Source of the DNA: Botryosphaeria dothidea
Taxonomy: Eukaryota; Ascomycota; Dothideomycetes; Botryosphaeriales; Botryosphaeriaceae
Length of the DNA stretch: 64,000 nt
Direction: 5' to 3'
NCBI GenBank assembly: GCA_011503125.2
Contig: WWBZ02000018.1
Coordinates: 62,001-126,000 of the forward strand
This document shows, piece by piece, positions 31,307 through 42,600 of this stretch. The position numbers and the translations under genes were made by a program. A model generated the notes under the pieces. It worked only from the letters and a program-made list of their open reading frames with translations, did no database searches and was not told the DNA's origin. Each line of letters opens with the position of its first letter. Position 1 is the first letter of the stretch.

Positions 31307-31409
31307 ATATACGTTGAATTATTATTTTAAAGTTAAGTATTAGTTTGAAAGCTAGTTATAGTATATTGACTTTTTAAATATGATAGTTTTTTTCGTAAAT
31401 AATTTATAA

Positions 31410-31515
31410 TATTTATTAATGATGAATCCCGCCGGGGGGGGGGGGGGGGAGCCCGACTTTGTCGGGCGACGGGTCCCCCGGAGGTTTGGGTCCCCTCGCT
31501 ACGTGAGGTGGGGGC
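31410..31515. repeat. GC cluster
   Basis: A run of about 17 G followed by 'CCCGACTTTGTCGGGCGACG' and 'CTCGCTACGTGAGG' hairpins, between trnE and trnH. It has no coding content. Confidence 0.7.
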
Positions 31516-31675
31516 CAAACTAAAAATTTTTAATTTGTATAATTATTAATAATTTATAGGTTATGTTACAGGTATTAATTAAGTAATTAATACTTTATGT
31601 TTCAAATTTATAATATTTTATGTGTATTTTTGAATCATGTATATTTTTATTGTGTAGCGAATAAAAAAATATATA

Positions 31676-31750
31676 GGAGGATGTAGTTCAATAGGTAGAA
31701 CAACTGTATGTGGCACAGTAAGTTCCCTGTTCAAGTCAGGGCGTCCTCCC
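31676..31750 (+). tRNA. trnH: tRNA-His (GUG), copy 1
   Basis: The acceptor GGAGGAT pairs with GTCCTCC. The stem ACTGT/ACAGT closes the loop ATGTGGC (GUG). It is identical to the copy at 36117 except for about one base in the D-loop. Confidence 0.92.
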
Positions 31751-31787
31751 CTTTTTATCTCAAAGAGCCCTATTCTCACATTATAGT

Positions 31788-31860
31788 ACCAGAATAGTTC
31801 AATTGGTTAGAACGTTAATTTCATGCATTAAGAATGAGAATTCGAGTTTCTCTTTAGGTT
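31788..31860 (+). pseudogene. trnM(CAU) copy with damaged acceptor
   Basis: From the D-arm to the T-arm it is identical to trnM at 36209, but the acceptor arms (ACCAGAA and TTTAGGT) pair poorly, whereas the other copy has perfect GCCAGGA/TCCTGGC. It is likely an inactive duplicate. Confidence 0.7.
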
Positions 31861-32057
31861 AATACTTTTTGTGTATATACATTTTGTCTTGCTTTTTTAA
31901 GCTTAAAAAAGTAAACTATTCATAAGGAGGGGATATGAATAATAACTATCTTATACTATAATATATAGTATTTAATTGTTAATCCTGTTTCTTCTACTCC
32001 TTTTTATTGCACAATATATTGTGCAATAAAAGAAAAACATAAGAATTATATTGAGAT

Positions 32058-32420
32058 GAAAAATTTATTTACCCCTGTAAAATGTTATTCTAATGCAGAT
32101 ATCAACAAACAAGTTATACTTAGCGATAATAAAGGTAAACTTACCCGAAGGGTAGGTCCATTAGGGCCTGCCCGAGGGTCAGTCCCCCCCCCCGGGACTT
32201 ACCCGGAGGGAAGGTCCCCTTCAGGGGCCTGACCGGAGGGACAGTCCCCCTCGGGGACTAGGTATATATAAGTGTAAATCTAGAAATAGTGGTAAAATTT
32301 ACATATTTATCAAACACAAGCTATCTTTTCTCCTATAAAATAAGCTGCTGAATACATAGAATCTGATTATTCTTATGTTGCTAAATGTATAATAAATAAT
32401 ATACCTTGTAAAGGTATATA
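32058..32420 (+). pseudogene. GIY-YIG endonuclease relic with two GC clusters
   Basis: The linker 'KQVILSDNKGKLT' (about 32110-32148) precedes a block of GC clusters (32150-32264) where the GIY-YIG core should be. Downstream 'AAEYIESDYSYVAKCIINN' with 'IPCKGIY' matches the C-terminal repeat of the family. The nuclease core is gone. Confidence 0.65.
32212..32262. repeat. GC cluster, 'AAGGTCCCC..GGGGACTAGG' family, copy 2
   Basis: A near-identical copy of 30897-30955 and 50680-50738. It lies directly after another GC cluster ('CCCGAGGGTCAGTCCCCCCC'). Confidence 0.88.
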
Positions 32421-32715
32421 TACAATTTACCCCTGGTAAATTATTTAAGGGTTTTCTTCTCCCGTACGGGAGGGGTAGTTCCATCAGTAATAGTAAAAAG
32501 AGATTAATTTTCTATATAGTGTTTTCCTAATTCCCTTCTTTTTTTAGTAATTATTTTAATTTAATTATTATTATTTAAAATGAAGCAGAGGGGATATGTG
32601 GAAAAGGAGTATAAATATTAATGGACGTTATTATCTATCGCGGGGAGGGGTGGGTATAAGTGGACGATAATACAATATTTTTAGTTTTAGAGTATGTTTA
32701 TAAAAAAATTTTTTT

Positions 32716-32763
32716 TAATTCTTTCACTGTTACAACTAGGGTTCGAATCCCTGTAGGGTTACT
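32716..32763 (+). pseudogene. 3' half of trnE
   Basis: 'TTCTTTCACTGTTA' and 'TAGGGTTCGAATCCCTGTAG' repeat the anticodon and T-arm part of trnE (31233-31306). The 5' half is missing. Confidence 0.75.
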
Positions 32764-32791
32764 TTAATTCAATATATTATACAAAGGTGAA

Positions 32792-32863
32792 GGGGGTATA
32801 GTCTAATTGGTAAGACAGCGATCTTGCTCATCGTTATTTTAGGTTCGAGTCCTGATATCTCCA
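32792..32863 (+). tRNA. trnA: tRNA-Ala (UGC)
   Basis: The acceptor GGGGGTA pairs with TATCTCC. The stem GCGAT/ATCGT closes the loop CTTGCTC (UGC). Confidence 0.9.
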
Positions 32864-33472
32864 GTAGTGTTATTTATGGTGTTTAATTTTATTTACAGAA
32901 TAGCAATATCCTTTTTGTTTTTTTTTAATAAAGTGCTTAAGTTATCGATACATCTTATATGTTTTAGTGTATTTTTTTTAGCGTTAAAAAAAGTATTTTT
33001 TAGCTAAAAAATAAAAAACATAAGAAGTATAGCGTATTAATAGGATGTTGAGGTTTATAATATCTAAATAATAATGTATATGTATAAATTTAAGTAGCTA
33101 AATTTTTTAGTGTACTACTTTAAGTATAATATATCATTTTAATGATAAATACAAAATTATTAAACAACTTTTTTTACATTTTTTATTATAAATGTATAGG
33201 GACGGTCTTAATAACCAGTCCCTTCCCTTCCTTTCCCCCCCCATTCTTTTACATCGGGCCAGACCCGTTCTGGATCTTACCGATCTCCTTATTTTTTTTT
33301 TTTCGTTATGTAATTTCTTGCGTAGTAATAATTTACTAGTACCGTCGGTATCTTGCCTTCTCCATCGAGGAATAAACATAAATTAGGGGGGTGGGAAAAG
33401 GTATTTATATTAAATCTAAAACTAATAATTAATTTATTTATGTAATATAATTAAAAAGCCCCCCCCCTACGG
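32864..33472. other. Spacer with palindromes
   Basis: No supportable gene. A C-rich stretch (33225-33275) and 'TTTTTTTCGTTATGTAATTT' (about 33293) are debris of the palindrome family found at 34283 and 35206. Short ORFs on both strands here are chance. Confidence 0.55.
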
Positions 33473-33507
33473 GAGAAGAAGCTCAATTGGTAGAGCGGAA
33501 CTCTTTT
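33473..33507 (+). pseudogene. 5' half of trnF
   Basis: 'GAAGCTCAATTGGTAGAGC' matches the D-arm of trnF at 34671, then the sequence diverges before the anticodon. Confidence 0.6.
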
Positions 33508-33601
33508 ACATCGGTATTTTTGTTTTGATTTAAAGGCTTAATTAGGTAAATTTATATTTATTATAATCTAAATAATAGTGTGCAAATCTTTCTTAGGCTA
33601 A

Positions 33602-34635
33602 ATGAAATACAACAATACAAAACATAGAATATATTATGGATTTAAAGCTTTTTACCTTATAAATAAAAGTTATAGTTCAAGCACATTACAAAATGTCACA
33701 GCAGGTTCAAAAGTACAAGAGAAGTTAGAATTAGGATTAAAAGAAATTTTACAACAAGATGTTACAATATTGCCAGAAACATCGGAAAGGAATACATTGC
33801 ATAAATTAAATATTGTACCTATAAAATATTATCATAACGCAGAATTATCTAAATATATAGCATATAAAGATAATAAAAATAAATCAGGTATATACCGTTG
33901 AACTAATTTAATTAACGGTAAATATTATATTGGATCTTCACTAAATTTAAGCAAAAGATTAAAAACATACTATAGTATAGTTCACATGAAGAACAAGCTA
34001 GAAATATCGAATAGTATTATATACCTATCATTACTTAAAAATGAATTTAGAAATTTTAGTTTAGAGATATTAGAATATTGTGATGAAAACGAATTAATTT
34101 CCTCCTGTAGGGGAGAGAACAATATTATATTGATAATTTAGAGCCTGAGTATAACATTTTAAAGATAGCTGCTTCGCGTAAAGGATTTAAATTATCCGCA
34201 GAAACTAAAACTATGATAAGTAATGCTTTAAAGGGAAGAGTTTTTTGAGAAGATTCGTCTTTCCTCCGGAGGGAGGAATCCACGCCCGCCTAATTTTTTT
34301 TTTCGTTACGTAATTTCGAAAATGTATTTTCGAAATTACTAGAAAAAAAATAAAGGCGGCTAGATTCTATAGAAAGAATGAAAACAGCAGCTGTAGGTAA
34401 AAAAGGTATTAATACATCATTTTATGGTAAAAACACACTGATGAAAGTAAAGCTAAAATGGCTTCAAAGATGCATATCTCTGTTAAAATTACAAATATAC
34501 AAACAAATGAAACTTTATCATTTAAAGGAAATGAAGAAGCCTCTAAATATTTAAACATAGGAGAATCTACATTACGTAGATACAAAAAAAGTAGGGCATT
34601 ATATTTAGATAAATATTTAATAGAAAATAGTTAGA
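33602..34635 (+). pseudogene. Decayed GIY-YIG endonuclease gene
   Basis: It starts with an open frame (ATG 33602) whose N-terminal about 90 residues are unrecognised. The GIY-YIG module 'KDNKNKSGIYRWTNLINGKY' and 'YIGSSLNLSKRLKTYY' (about 33868-33970) follows. Its nuclease motifs look intact, but the frame breaks at about 34102, where a GC palindrome ('CTCCTGTAGGGGAG') is inserted, and again at 34240-34365, where a larger palindromic element sits. C-terminal repeats (GFKLSAETKTMISNALKGRV, and SKYLNIGESTLRRYKK near the end) survive in pieces. It lies between the trnF half and intact trnF, like other cassettes that sit beside half-tRNAs. Confidence 0.8.
34283..34364. repeat. Palindromic element 'CGTTACGTAATTTCGAAAA', copy A
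   Basis: The inverted halves 'TTTCGTTACGTAATTTCGAA' and 'TTTTCGAAATTACTAGAAAA' are flanked by GCCGCC-like GC ends (GCCCGCC..GGCGGC). It matches 35206-35293 almost base for base and is inserted in the GIY-YIG gene. Confidence 0.85.
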
Positions 34636-34670
34636 TATTCTATATAGGCTTTTATTACAAAGAAAAAAAA

Positions 34671-34743
34671 GCTCGAGAAGCTCAATTGGTAGAGCATGGT
34701 CCTGAAGAGACTGGGGTTATAAGTTCGAATCTTATCTTGGGCA
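34671..34743 (+). tRNA. trnF: tRNA-Phe (GAA)
   Basis: The acceptor GCTCGAG pairs with CTTGGGC. The stem TGGTC/GACTG closes the loop CTGAAGA (GAA). Confidence 0.88.
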
Positions 34744-34861
34744 TGTATATAAGGGGGAAATTAGGTATAATAGATTTATTCTTGATCTTTATTATCCTCT
34801 CCGCTTTTAGGATTAATACTTTTTTACATAAACTTTAAATTTTGCCCATATAACTAAATCA

Positions 34862-34945
34862 ATGGGTATGCTGAAATCTGGTAGACAGGTCCCGCTTAGG
34901 ACGGGATGATATTAACTCATGTAAGTTCAAGTCTTACTACCCATA
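34862..34945 (+). tRNA. trnL: tRNA-Leu (UAG)
   Basis: The acceptor ATGGGTA pairs with TACCCAT. The stem TCCCG/CGGGA closes the loop CTTAGGA (UAG), and a variable arm is present. Confidence 0.92.
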
Positions 34946-35848
34946 TATCCTACTTTTCCTATATACGGTGTAAAAGTATAATATCATAATTTATGCTTAT
35001 AGTTTTTTTATCTGTAAGTATAATTTATTTATTTATATATAGCGAATACTATATCTAGAGTTATTAAATAAAAAAAATTATTATATTTAAGATTAATATC
35101 AATCTATAACTCTATTAATGTTACAGTTATATTATTATCTAAATATTTTTAATTCTTAGCACTTCCCGCTTTATTTTTTTTTTAATATATAGCGCGGGAG
35201 GTGCCACGCCCCCCCCCCTAATTTTTTTTTTCGTTACGTAATTTCGAAAATGTATTTTCGAAAATACTAGAAAAAAAAATAAAGGGGCTAGCACTTAAAT
35301 AATAAAGAATTTACAGCTATAGTGTTTTAATAAAGTACTACTCTCCCTCCCCTTTTTTTAATGAGTATTTTTAAGTATAAATATGAAAAAAATTAAAAAG
35401 ATTTTTAATTTTTTTTTGCTTTAGGAGGAGTTAGTACTTATTATTGCGTAATAATATACATAACAAAATAATTCTTTTTAATTACATAAAAGATTTAAAA
35501 AAAAGAGTTATTAATATAAAATCATATAAACCGTCAAACTATTAGTAAATTTTTATCTCTTTAGGTTATATATCAAATATATAATTTAAACGCTGTTTTT
35601 ATTAACATTACTTGTATTAAATATATTTATTTAATAGGAGTACAATAAAGTTATTTTTTTATTAAAATATATAATTTTTTTTGTTATATAGGTAATCCTT
35701 TATATATTTTTTTATCTTTTAAAAGTATATGATTATGTTGTTTATATCGTGGGCATTAAATTAATACTTTTATCTTTTAATGTTATATTATGTAATATAT
35801 TCTGTATTTGCTTTTTTATAAACATCCTGTATTAAATTATAAACAGCA
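34946..35848. other. Spacer between trnL(UAG) and trnQ
   Basis: About 0.9 kb of AT-rich sequence with no ORF of interest. It contains palindrome copy B (35206-35293) and 'CGTGGGCATTAAATTAATAC' (about 35749), which resembles the nad4 leader. Confidence 0.55.
35206..35293. repeat. Palindromic element 'CGTTACGTAATTTCGAAAA', copy B
   Basis: A second, intergenic copy of 34283-34364, with GC ends CGCCCCCCC..GGGGCTAG. Looser relatives lie at about 33293, 36563-36610 and 48529-48580. Confidence 0.85.
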
Positions 35849-35922
35849 TCCGGGGTAGACGAATAGGTAAAGTCATGATTTTTTGGTAGTCATATTTGGG
35901 TGTTCGACTCACCCCTCCGGAA
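35849..35922 (+). tRNA. trnQ: tRNA-Gln (UUG)
   Basis: The acceptor TCCGGGG pairs with CTCCGGA. The stem TGATT/AGTCA closes the loop TTTTGGT (UUG). Confidence 0.88.
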
Positions 35923-36116
35923 TTTATTAACCGTAAATAGTATTTTCAATATTTATTAATGAGGATCCCCTTTTTTTAATTTTTTTAATTACTTTCCTTA
36001 CACCTTACTACTTATAATTTTATAATAAAAAAAATAAAATTAAATAAGGAAGGGATAAATAATATAGAAAAATTATTATATGGACTGTATTCGTGTTCCG
36101 TTGAATAAAGTATATA

Positions 36117-36191
36117 GGAGGATGTAGTTCAATAGGCAGAACAACTGTATGTGGCACAGTAAGTTCCCTGTTCAAGTCAGGGCGTCCTCCC
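36117..36191 (+). tRNA. trnH: tRNA-His (GUG), copy 2
   Basis: Same cloverleaf as 31676-31750 (loop ATGTGGC). The trnH-trnM pair and the following about 200 nt are duplicated from or to 31.7-32.05 kb. Confidence 0.92.
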
Positions 36192-36208
36192 CTCTTTTAT
36201 AATTTTAA

Positions 36209-36281
36209 GCCAGGATAGTTCAATTGGTTAGAACGTTAATTTCATGCATTAAGAATGAGAATTCGAGTTTCTCTCCTGGCT
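36209..36281 (+). tRNA. trnM: tRNA-Met (CAU)
   Basis: Perfect acceptor GCCAGGA/TCCTGGC. The stem TTAAT/ATTAA closes the loop TTCATGC (CAU). It is the intact member of the duplicated pair. Confidence 0.9.
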
Positions 36282-36655
36282 TATAGTTACAAAATAAAAC
36301 ATATTTAATCTTTATAATTGTTTTATTAAGTAAAGCCTTGAAAGGGGTGGGCTAAGAAGAATAACAGATAATCTTATTATAAACCATTTAATGTTAATTA
36401 TCTTGTTAACCGTGTTTCTTTACTCCTCATTTATTTCACAATAATTTATCATGATTTCACCCTTTCAATCTATGGAAGCGGTAGGTCTATCTAGTCTCCT
36501 ACGACCTGTCTTACCAGCATACATGCAATAGGGAGGAGGGGAGGCGGAGTCCTGACCGACAGGAAAAGTATTTTATTGTATTGCAATAAAATATGTAACG
36601 AAAAAAAAATTAAAGTGAAAAAGTAAAAGAAAAACATGTGTCTTAAAAATTTTAA
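36282..36655. other. cox3 leader and spacer
   Basis: It includes a segment similar to 31.9-32.0 kb (the duplicated trnM flank), a GC island ('GGGAGGAGGGGAGGCGG', about 36531) and an AT palindrome ('TATTTTATTGTATTGCAATA', about 36568). Confidence 0.5.
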
Positions 36656-39600
36656 ATGTCTAACATTCAAAGAAGTAATTTCCAAGCACATCCGTTTCAT
36701 TTAGTGTCACCATCACCTTGACCATTATATTCAAGTATAAGCTTATTAACTCTTACTACTTCAGCTGCTTCAACTTTCCACGGGTTTTCTAATGCAGGAT
36801 ACGTATTAGGTATAGCACTTGTTACATTAGTTTATACTATGTCATTATGATTCCGTGATATAATATCAGAGGGTAGAGTATGATTAAAACGTACTATACT
36901 GTCTATTTATAATTTAAATATTGCTAAAGCTATCCATAGTAAATAAGTAGAAAAAGCTCTAGATAATTATAGAGCTAATAATAAACATTATAAATTATAT
37001 GCTAATAATAATAATTTAGGTTATTATATAGCAGGTTTATTAGAAGGTGATGGTCATATATCTCTTCCTGCTTTAGGTACTACTACTTTAAACCGAGTAC
37101 TTAATCCTAGAATAGTCTTTACTTCACATATTAGTAATTTAGGTTTATATGCTTTGATACAATCTAAATAGGGTAATATAGGTCGTTTTCAAATGATAGG
37201 AAATAATACTATTCGTTATATTATTGGAGATAAAAATGGTATTATATCTTTTATTAATTTGATACACGGTAAACTTAGAACACCTAAAAATATAAGATTT
37301 AATGACTTAATTAATTTCATTAATATCAAATATTCTACTAATATATCAGAAAGTTTATTAGATAGTTCACATTTTTCAAATAATAGTTGGTTTCCAGGCT
37401 TTACCCCCTTTTTTTTTTCAGCAAGATTAAAAGGGGTAAATTTATAATGTAATACTAGCAGCTTACCTTAAATTATTAATAATTTAGCAATATTTAAATT
37501 ATAAATATTCAGAACAAGTTTGAAAAAAAAAGAAAAAAAAGTATGTATGACAATAAGTACCAGTCTGTTTAAAAGTTTTATAATTTTAAATTTTATTGCT
37601 TCCGAATTAAGATTTAATTGTAATGCAAATAACTCATTACAAAAGAATTTATCTGCAAGATCGTCAAATAGAAAGAATTAAAATAATTCCTGTACTGCTT
37701 TAGTAGTCTGAGGAACTAATTTAGGATCTACCACTAAATATGGTAGATTTACTAAGCTAGTAAGAGAAATGATAGTTTTACCTTTTTATCATGAAAGTAT
37801 AGTAGTTGGTTTATTACTATCGGATGGTTGATTATCTCTTTCCCAATCTAATACTGTTAAAAATGCTAGATTAGGATTTAAAGTCCTTAGATAAATTTGA
37901 GTATGTTTGATTCGTTTTTAATGTGTTAAGTCATTATTGCGAAAGATATCCTTATACATATTCTAATATTAGATGGGGTAAAATTCACCCTAGTATAACT
38001 ATAACTACTAGAGCTTTACCTTGTTTTACTTTACTTTATAATATTTTTTATATTGACAATAAAAAGGTAATTCCTTCTAATATTTATGATATATTAACAC
38101 CTGTGGCCTTAGCTCATCTAATAATGGGTGACGGGATATATCAAGGTGGAGGTATAATACTATGTACTGACTCTTATTCATTAGAGGGTGTAGTAAGATT
38201 AATTAACGTATTAATTATACGTTACAGACTGAATCCTACTGTGCATACAGACAGAGGTAGATATATAATTTATATCCCTAAAAACTCTATGCTTATGTTG
38301 ATACCTGTGATAAAACCACATATGGTACCTAGTATGCTTTATAAGTTAGGTATTTAATTCGGTATTTTACTTTATTAATTTTATATTCTTTATTATTTTT
38401 AAAAAATATATATAAATAAATGTAATCGGATAATATAATAAATTGTTTATCTTTGTTTGTATTAAACTTTAATTTTGGGATTAAATACATTGAAAGTAAA
38501 GCTAAATCAGATGCTCGTAAGAGATCTGTTAGTGAAAATGTAAGTCTCAAATTTAGATTGGATCAGCGTTCATTTGATAAATCTACATCTTCTTCCATGA
38601 GACCTTTTATGGAAAAATTGGCTTTATTTTTATCTTGTAATCTTAAAAGTTATACCAATAATATGGGCTCAGAAATACTATCTGTAGGCGTATCATCTAT
38701 AAATAGTATAACATTTCTTGTAGATTATTTTAATGAATATCCTTTATTAGGTGATAAGTTAAAAGCTTATAAGAAATGAGAGGTAGTTTATGGTATGATT
38801 TTATCTAAAGAACATATTACTGATGAAGGAAGATTAAAAATTAGATCTTTAATAGGAAAAATATAAATAAATTATAAAAAAAAATTAGATCTTTAATAGG
38901 AAAAATATAAATAAATTATAAAAAAAAATTAAATATAAATATTAATTTTAGACAGTTTTGGTATTTTATGTGCCCTTTTTAAATTTAACTAATTGCTGAA
39001 AATTCTTATTATAAAAAGACAATCAGCAGGAAACGAACGGATGGATAAATATCCTAGTAGAGTCTTCAGAGACTATATGTTAAAATTTAATACCTTAAAA
39101 GTAGTATATTTAACCTATTAAGTAAGAGATAGTCCAAAAAATATAGAAATATATTTTTTTTTGATATATTTAGGTAACCATACGAAAAATAAATGTGGAT
39201 TAAAGCTAATTTCTTTTAAAGCTCCTTTAAAAGAAAGACTGGTTAAATTAACAGTTAGAAATATTCACACAGGTAGAACTAACCAATTAGGTTATTATCT
39301 TGCAGGATTAATTGAAGGAGACGTATCTATCATACTTAGACAGGGTAAAAGATAAAATATTTCACCTAAAAGTTTTTACTTTTGGTAAAAATGAAATTCC
39401 TATGTATGAAAGATTACAGAAAATTTTAAACACAGGGGTTATATACTCAGAAAACAGAGGAGTATGTAGATATAGTATTACTAACGCCGATGAGGTTATT
39501 AATGTTATTAACCATGTTAATGGTAAGTTCCGTACACCTAAGATTCTAGCTTTATATAAAGCTATAGACAATCTTAATAAGTGGCGAAACGTTAATATAA

Positions 39601-42600
39601 TTAAATTGCCTTTAGATACTAGTAGTCTAGATTCTAATGCTTGGTTAGCTGGTTTCATTGATACAGATGGCCATTTCTCTAAAAAATTAACTGGTTATTA
39701 CGGATCGTATGATTCCGTAACCCGAGGAAGGGTACAATGTGTGTTCACTATAAATCAAAGTGAATTATATAGAGTAACAGTGGAATCCTATGTTACTTTT
39801 ATGACACAATTGGCAAATTTTTTTCAAGTTAATTTAAATTATAAAGTGGAAAATTCTCCACTTTTTAAAGAACCAGCCAAGAAAGTTGTGTTTTTTGCTC
39901 AATCTGACAGAAAACATTACATAATAACTTCCTATTTAACTAAATTTCCTTTAATGTCTAGCAAGTATCTTAATTATTTATCTTTTTTCGAAGGATTAAA
40001 CTATTTAGGTAAAAGGTTAACAAGGGAAGAAATACTTAAAATAAGAGCTATTAAAAGTTCTATGAATAAGAGTCGTACTTATTATAATTGAGATCATCTT
40101 AATGATTTTTATTCTTAGTATTCTTTCCCTCCTTTTTATCTGTTTAATATTCATTTTACTTAATTTATTATACAAATATAATATTAAGTGAACCAAGGTA
40201 TAAGATAAAACCTGTTTATGCTTTTTTTTCTAGATTGGTTCCCGCTAGTATTTCCCGTATTCCTTTATCATAAGATAAAAATATTTTACTTTTTATGTAT
40301 ATAGGTACTTACCCGATTTATTTAATATATTAAATAAAGATTAGGGACCGATAAGGTCCCGACAGGGCAAGCCCGCCGGTACTAGTGTATACAACGTCAT
40401 AATTAAAAAATGACATATTTAGGTAACCATATGAAAAAAATTTTTTTCACACTTCATAGATACATACGGCCTTCATGATTCTATAAGTGCTCTCTTTAAT
40501 TTTGACTAATTGCTGGAAACTCCTAAATATTAGGGAAATCAGCAGGAAACTTCTAGATGTATTTGTGTTTAATCAAATATTATCTGTAGTATCTTCAGAG
40601 ACTATACGTCAAAAGCTAATAGATTATAATGAATGTAGTTAAGCTATTAGTTAAAATATAGTCCGATCAAGATAGTAATATCTTTAATTATCAAATAATT
40701 GATAATTAATGACTTATTTAGGCAATCATACGAAAAATAAACTAGATTTAAAGTTAATTTCAAGTAAAAGACTTTATAACAGATCTCTTTTGATAAATAA
40801 AAGTTTGGTTAAATTTATTGTTAGAAAACATCATACAATAACTACTAATCAATTAGGTTATTATCTTGCTGGTTTAATTGAAGGAGATGGTTCTATTATA
40901 CTTAGAAAAGGTGAAAGAGAAAAAATTTCACCTAAGATTGTTTTTACTTTTGCTAAGAGTGAGATCCCTATGTATGAAAAATTACAGAAAATTCTTAACA
41001 CAGGGGCTATCTACGCAGAAAAAACAGGAGTATGTAGATATAGCATTACTAATGCAGATGCTGTAATAAAAGTAATTAACCTTGTTAATGGTAAATTCCG
41101 TACACCTAAAATTCATGCATTGCATAAAGCAATAGATAATCTTAATAAATGGCGGAATGCGAATATAATTAGCTTACCTTTAGATATTAGTAGTTTAGAC
41201 TCTAATGCTTGGTTAGCTGGATTTATTGATACAGATGGCCATTTTTCTATAAAATTAACAGGTAGTTACAGTTCAGATAACTCTGAACTACGAGGAAGAG
41301 TTCGTTGTGTATTCACTATAAATCAAAGTGAACTATATAGAGTAACAGGGGAATCCAATGTTACTTTTATGACACAATTGGCAGAATTCTTTCAAGTTAA
41401 TTTATTACATAAAATAGAGAAATCTTCAGCTTCAAGAGGGTCCGCTAATACAATTAGTTTTTTTGCCCAATCGGATAGTAAGCATTATGTTATAACTGCT
41501 TATTTAGCTAAATTTCCTTTAATGTCCAGTAAGCATCTTAATTATTTATCTTTTTTCAAAGGATTAAGTTATTTAGGTAAAAAATTAACAAGGGAAGAGG
41601 TACTTGAGATTAGAGCTATTAAAAGTTCTATGAACAAGAGTCGTACTGAGTATAATTGAGATCATCTTAATAATTTTTATTCTTAGTTATATTTTCCATT
41701 TTTAATTGTTATATTTTATTTTTTATCTCGAATTTTATTTTTCTAGGCTGATTCCCCTATGCCTCTATGTAGCTGTCTTATTAAAGGTATTTATATTTGT
41801 TTATCTATGTAAATAGATACTAATATGTTAACTATAAACCTTAAGATTAGTTTATAGATTATCGGTTTTCTATTAGATGCCTTGGAATAATCTATATTTT
41901 AATATAATCTGAGAGACAGACCCTAGAGAGGCTAGTGCTACAACGTCATAAATCTTTTGACTTATTTAGGAAACCATACTATGGCCGTCCAAAGAGGTCT
42001 AAACTTAGGTGTAGCTTTATTCATCGTATCTGAAGGATTATTCTTCCTTGCTATTTTCTGAGCTTTCTTTCATAGTGCATTATCACCAACAGTAGAATTA
42101 GGAGCTATGTGACCTCCATTAGGGATTGAGGCAATCAATCCTTTCGAGCTGCCTTTACTGAACACAGTTTTATTATTATCATCTGGTATCACGGTGACAT
42201 ATGCTCACCATTCTTTAATACAAGGAAATAGAAGTGGAGCTTTATATGGTTTAGTATTTACTATTATTTTAGCTGTTATCTTCACCGGCTTAACGATTAT
42301 TTTTGTGCTTTTTTTTATTGTTGGTTTTATTAAGTGATCCTTATATAATTATTATAATTCAGCTACGGTAGCTAAACGAACCTGTCCAAGAGTCTGTTCT
42401 ACTCTAAGAGCTTTTCCAGCTTCGCAACCTTTAGTGTTGTCTATGGGACAGTGTACCAAAACCGGGAAGCTTACGCTTCCGCTTCGTGTCAAAAGACTTT
42501 ACACAACCGCAGTAGTTGAACCAAAGCTTTCTCCATACTGAGTTACAGGGTTTTGTGATGCGGAGTCAAGTTTTAGTCTTAAAGTATCTAAAAGTAGTAC

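Larger units (their letters stand above)
36875..41959 (+). other. Compound intron zone 1 of cox3
   Basis: 5.1 kb between 'TCAGAGGGT' and 'ACTTATTTAGG'. It contains two group I cores of the same kind, at about 38996-39163 ('AATTGCTGAAAATTC', 'ACAATCAGCAGGAAAC', 'TTCAGAGACTATATG', 'GAGATAGTCC') and about 40500-40711 ('AATTGCTGGAAACTCC', 'AAATCAGCAGGAAACT', 'TTCAGAGACTATACG', 'AAATATAGTCC'). Each core is followed by a copy of the exon start TYLGNHT and a related LAGLIDADG gene. Either the three exon-like copies lie within one long intron or serial introns share alternative 3' sites. Confidence 0.75.
39164..41980 (+). repeat. Four copies of the cox3 exon 2 start (TYLGNHT)
   Basis: 'ATATTTAGGTAACCAT'-like 21-mers lie at 39164-39184, 40413-40433, 40712-40732 and 41960-41980. 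Each is preceded by an intron-final G and reads [21 protein letters not shown] and TYLGNHT. Only the last continues into MAVQRG. The first and third run in frame into LAGLIDADG genes ('[10 protein letters not shown]', '[10 protein letters not shown]'). Confidence 0.9.

Noticed and set aside
33134..33386. ORFs on both strands over a C-rich stretch
   Set aside because: They translate GC-cluster and palindrome debris and have no family features.
28285..36281. One of the CAU tRNAs as a tRNA-Ile (lysidine type)
   Set aside because: trnI(GAU) is present, and I see no features that single out a CAU tRNA for Ile; left as Met.
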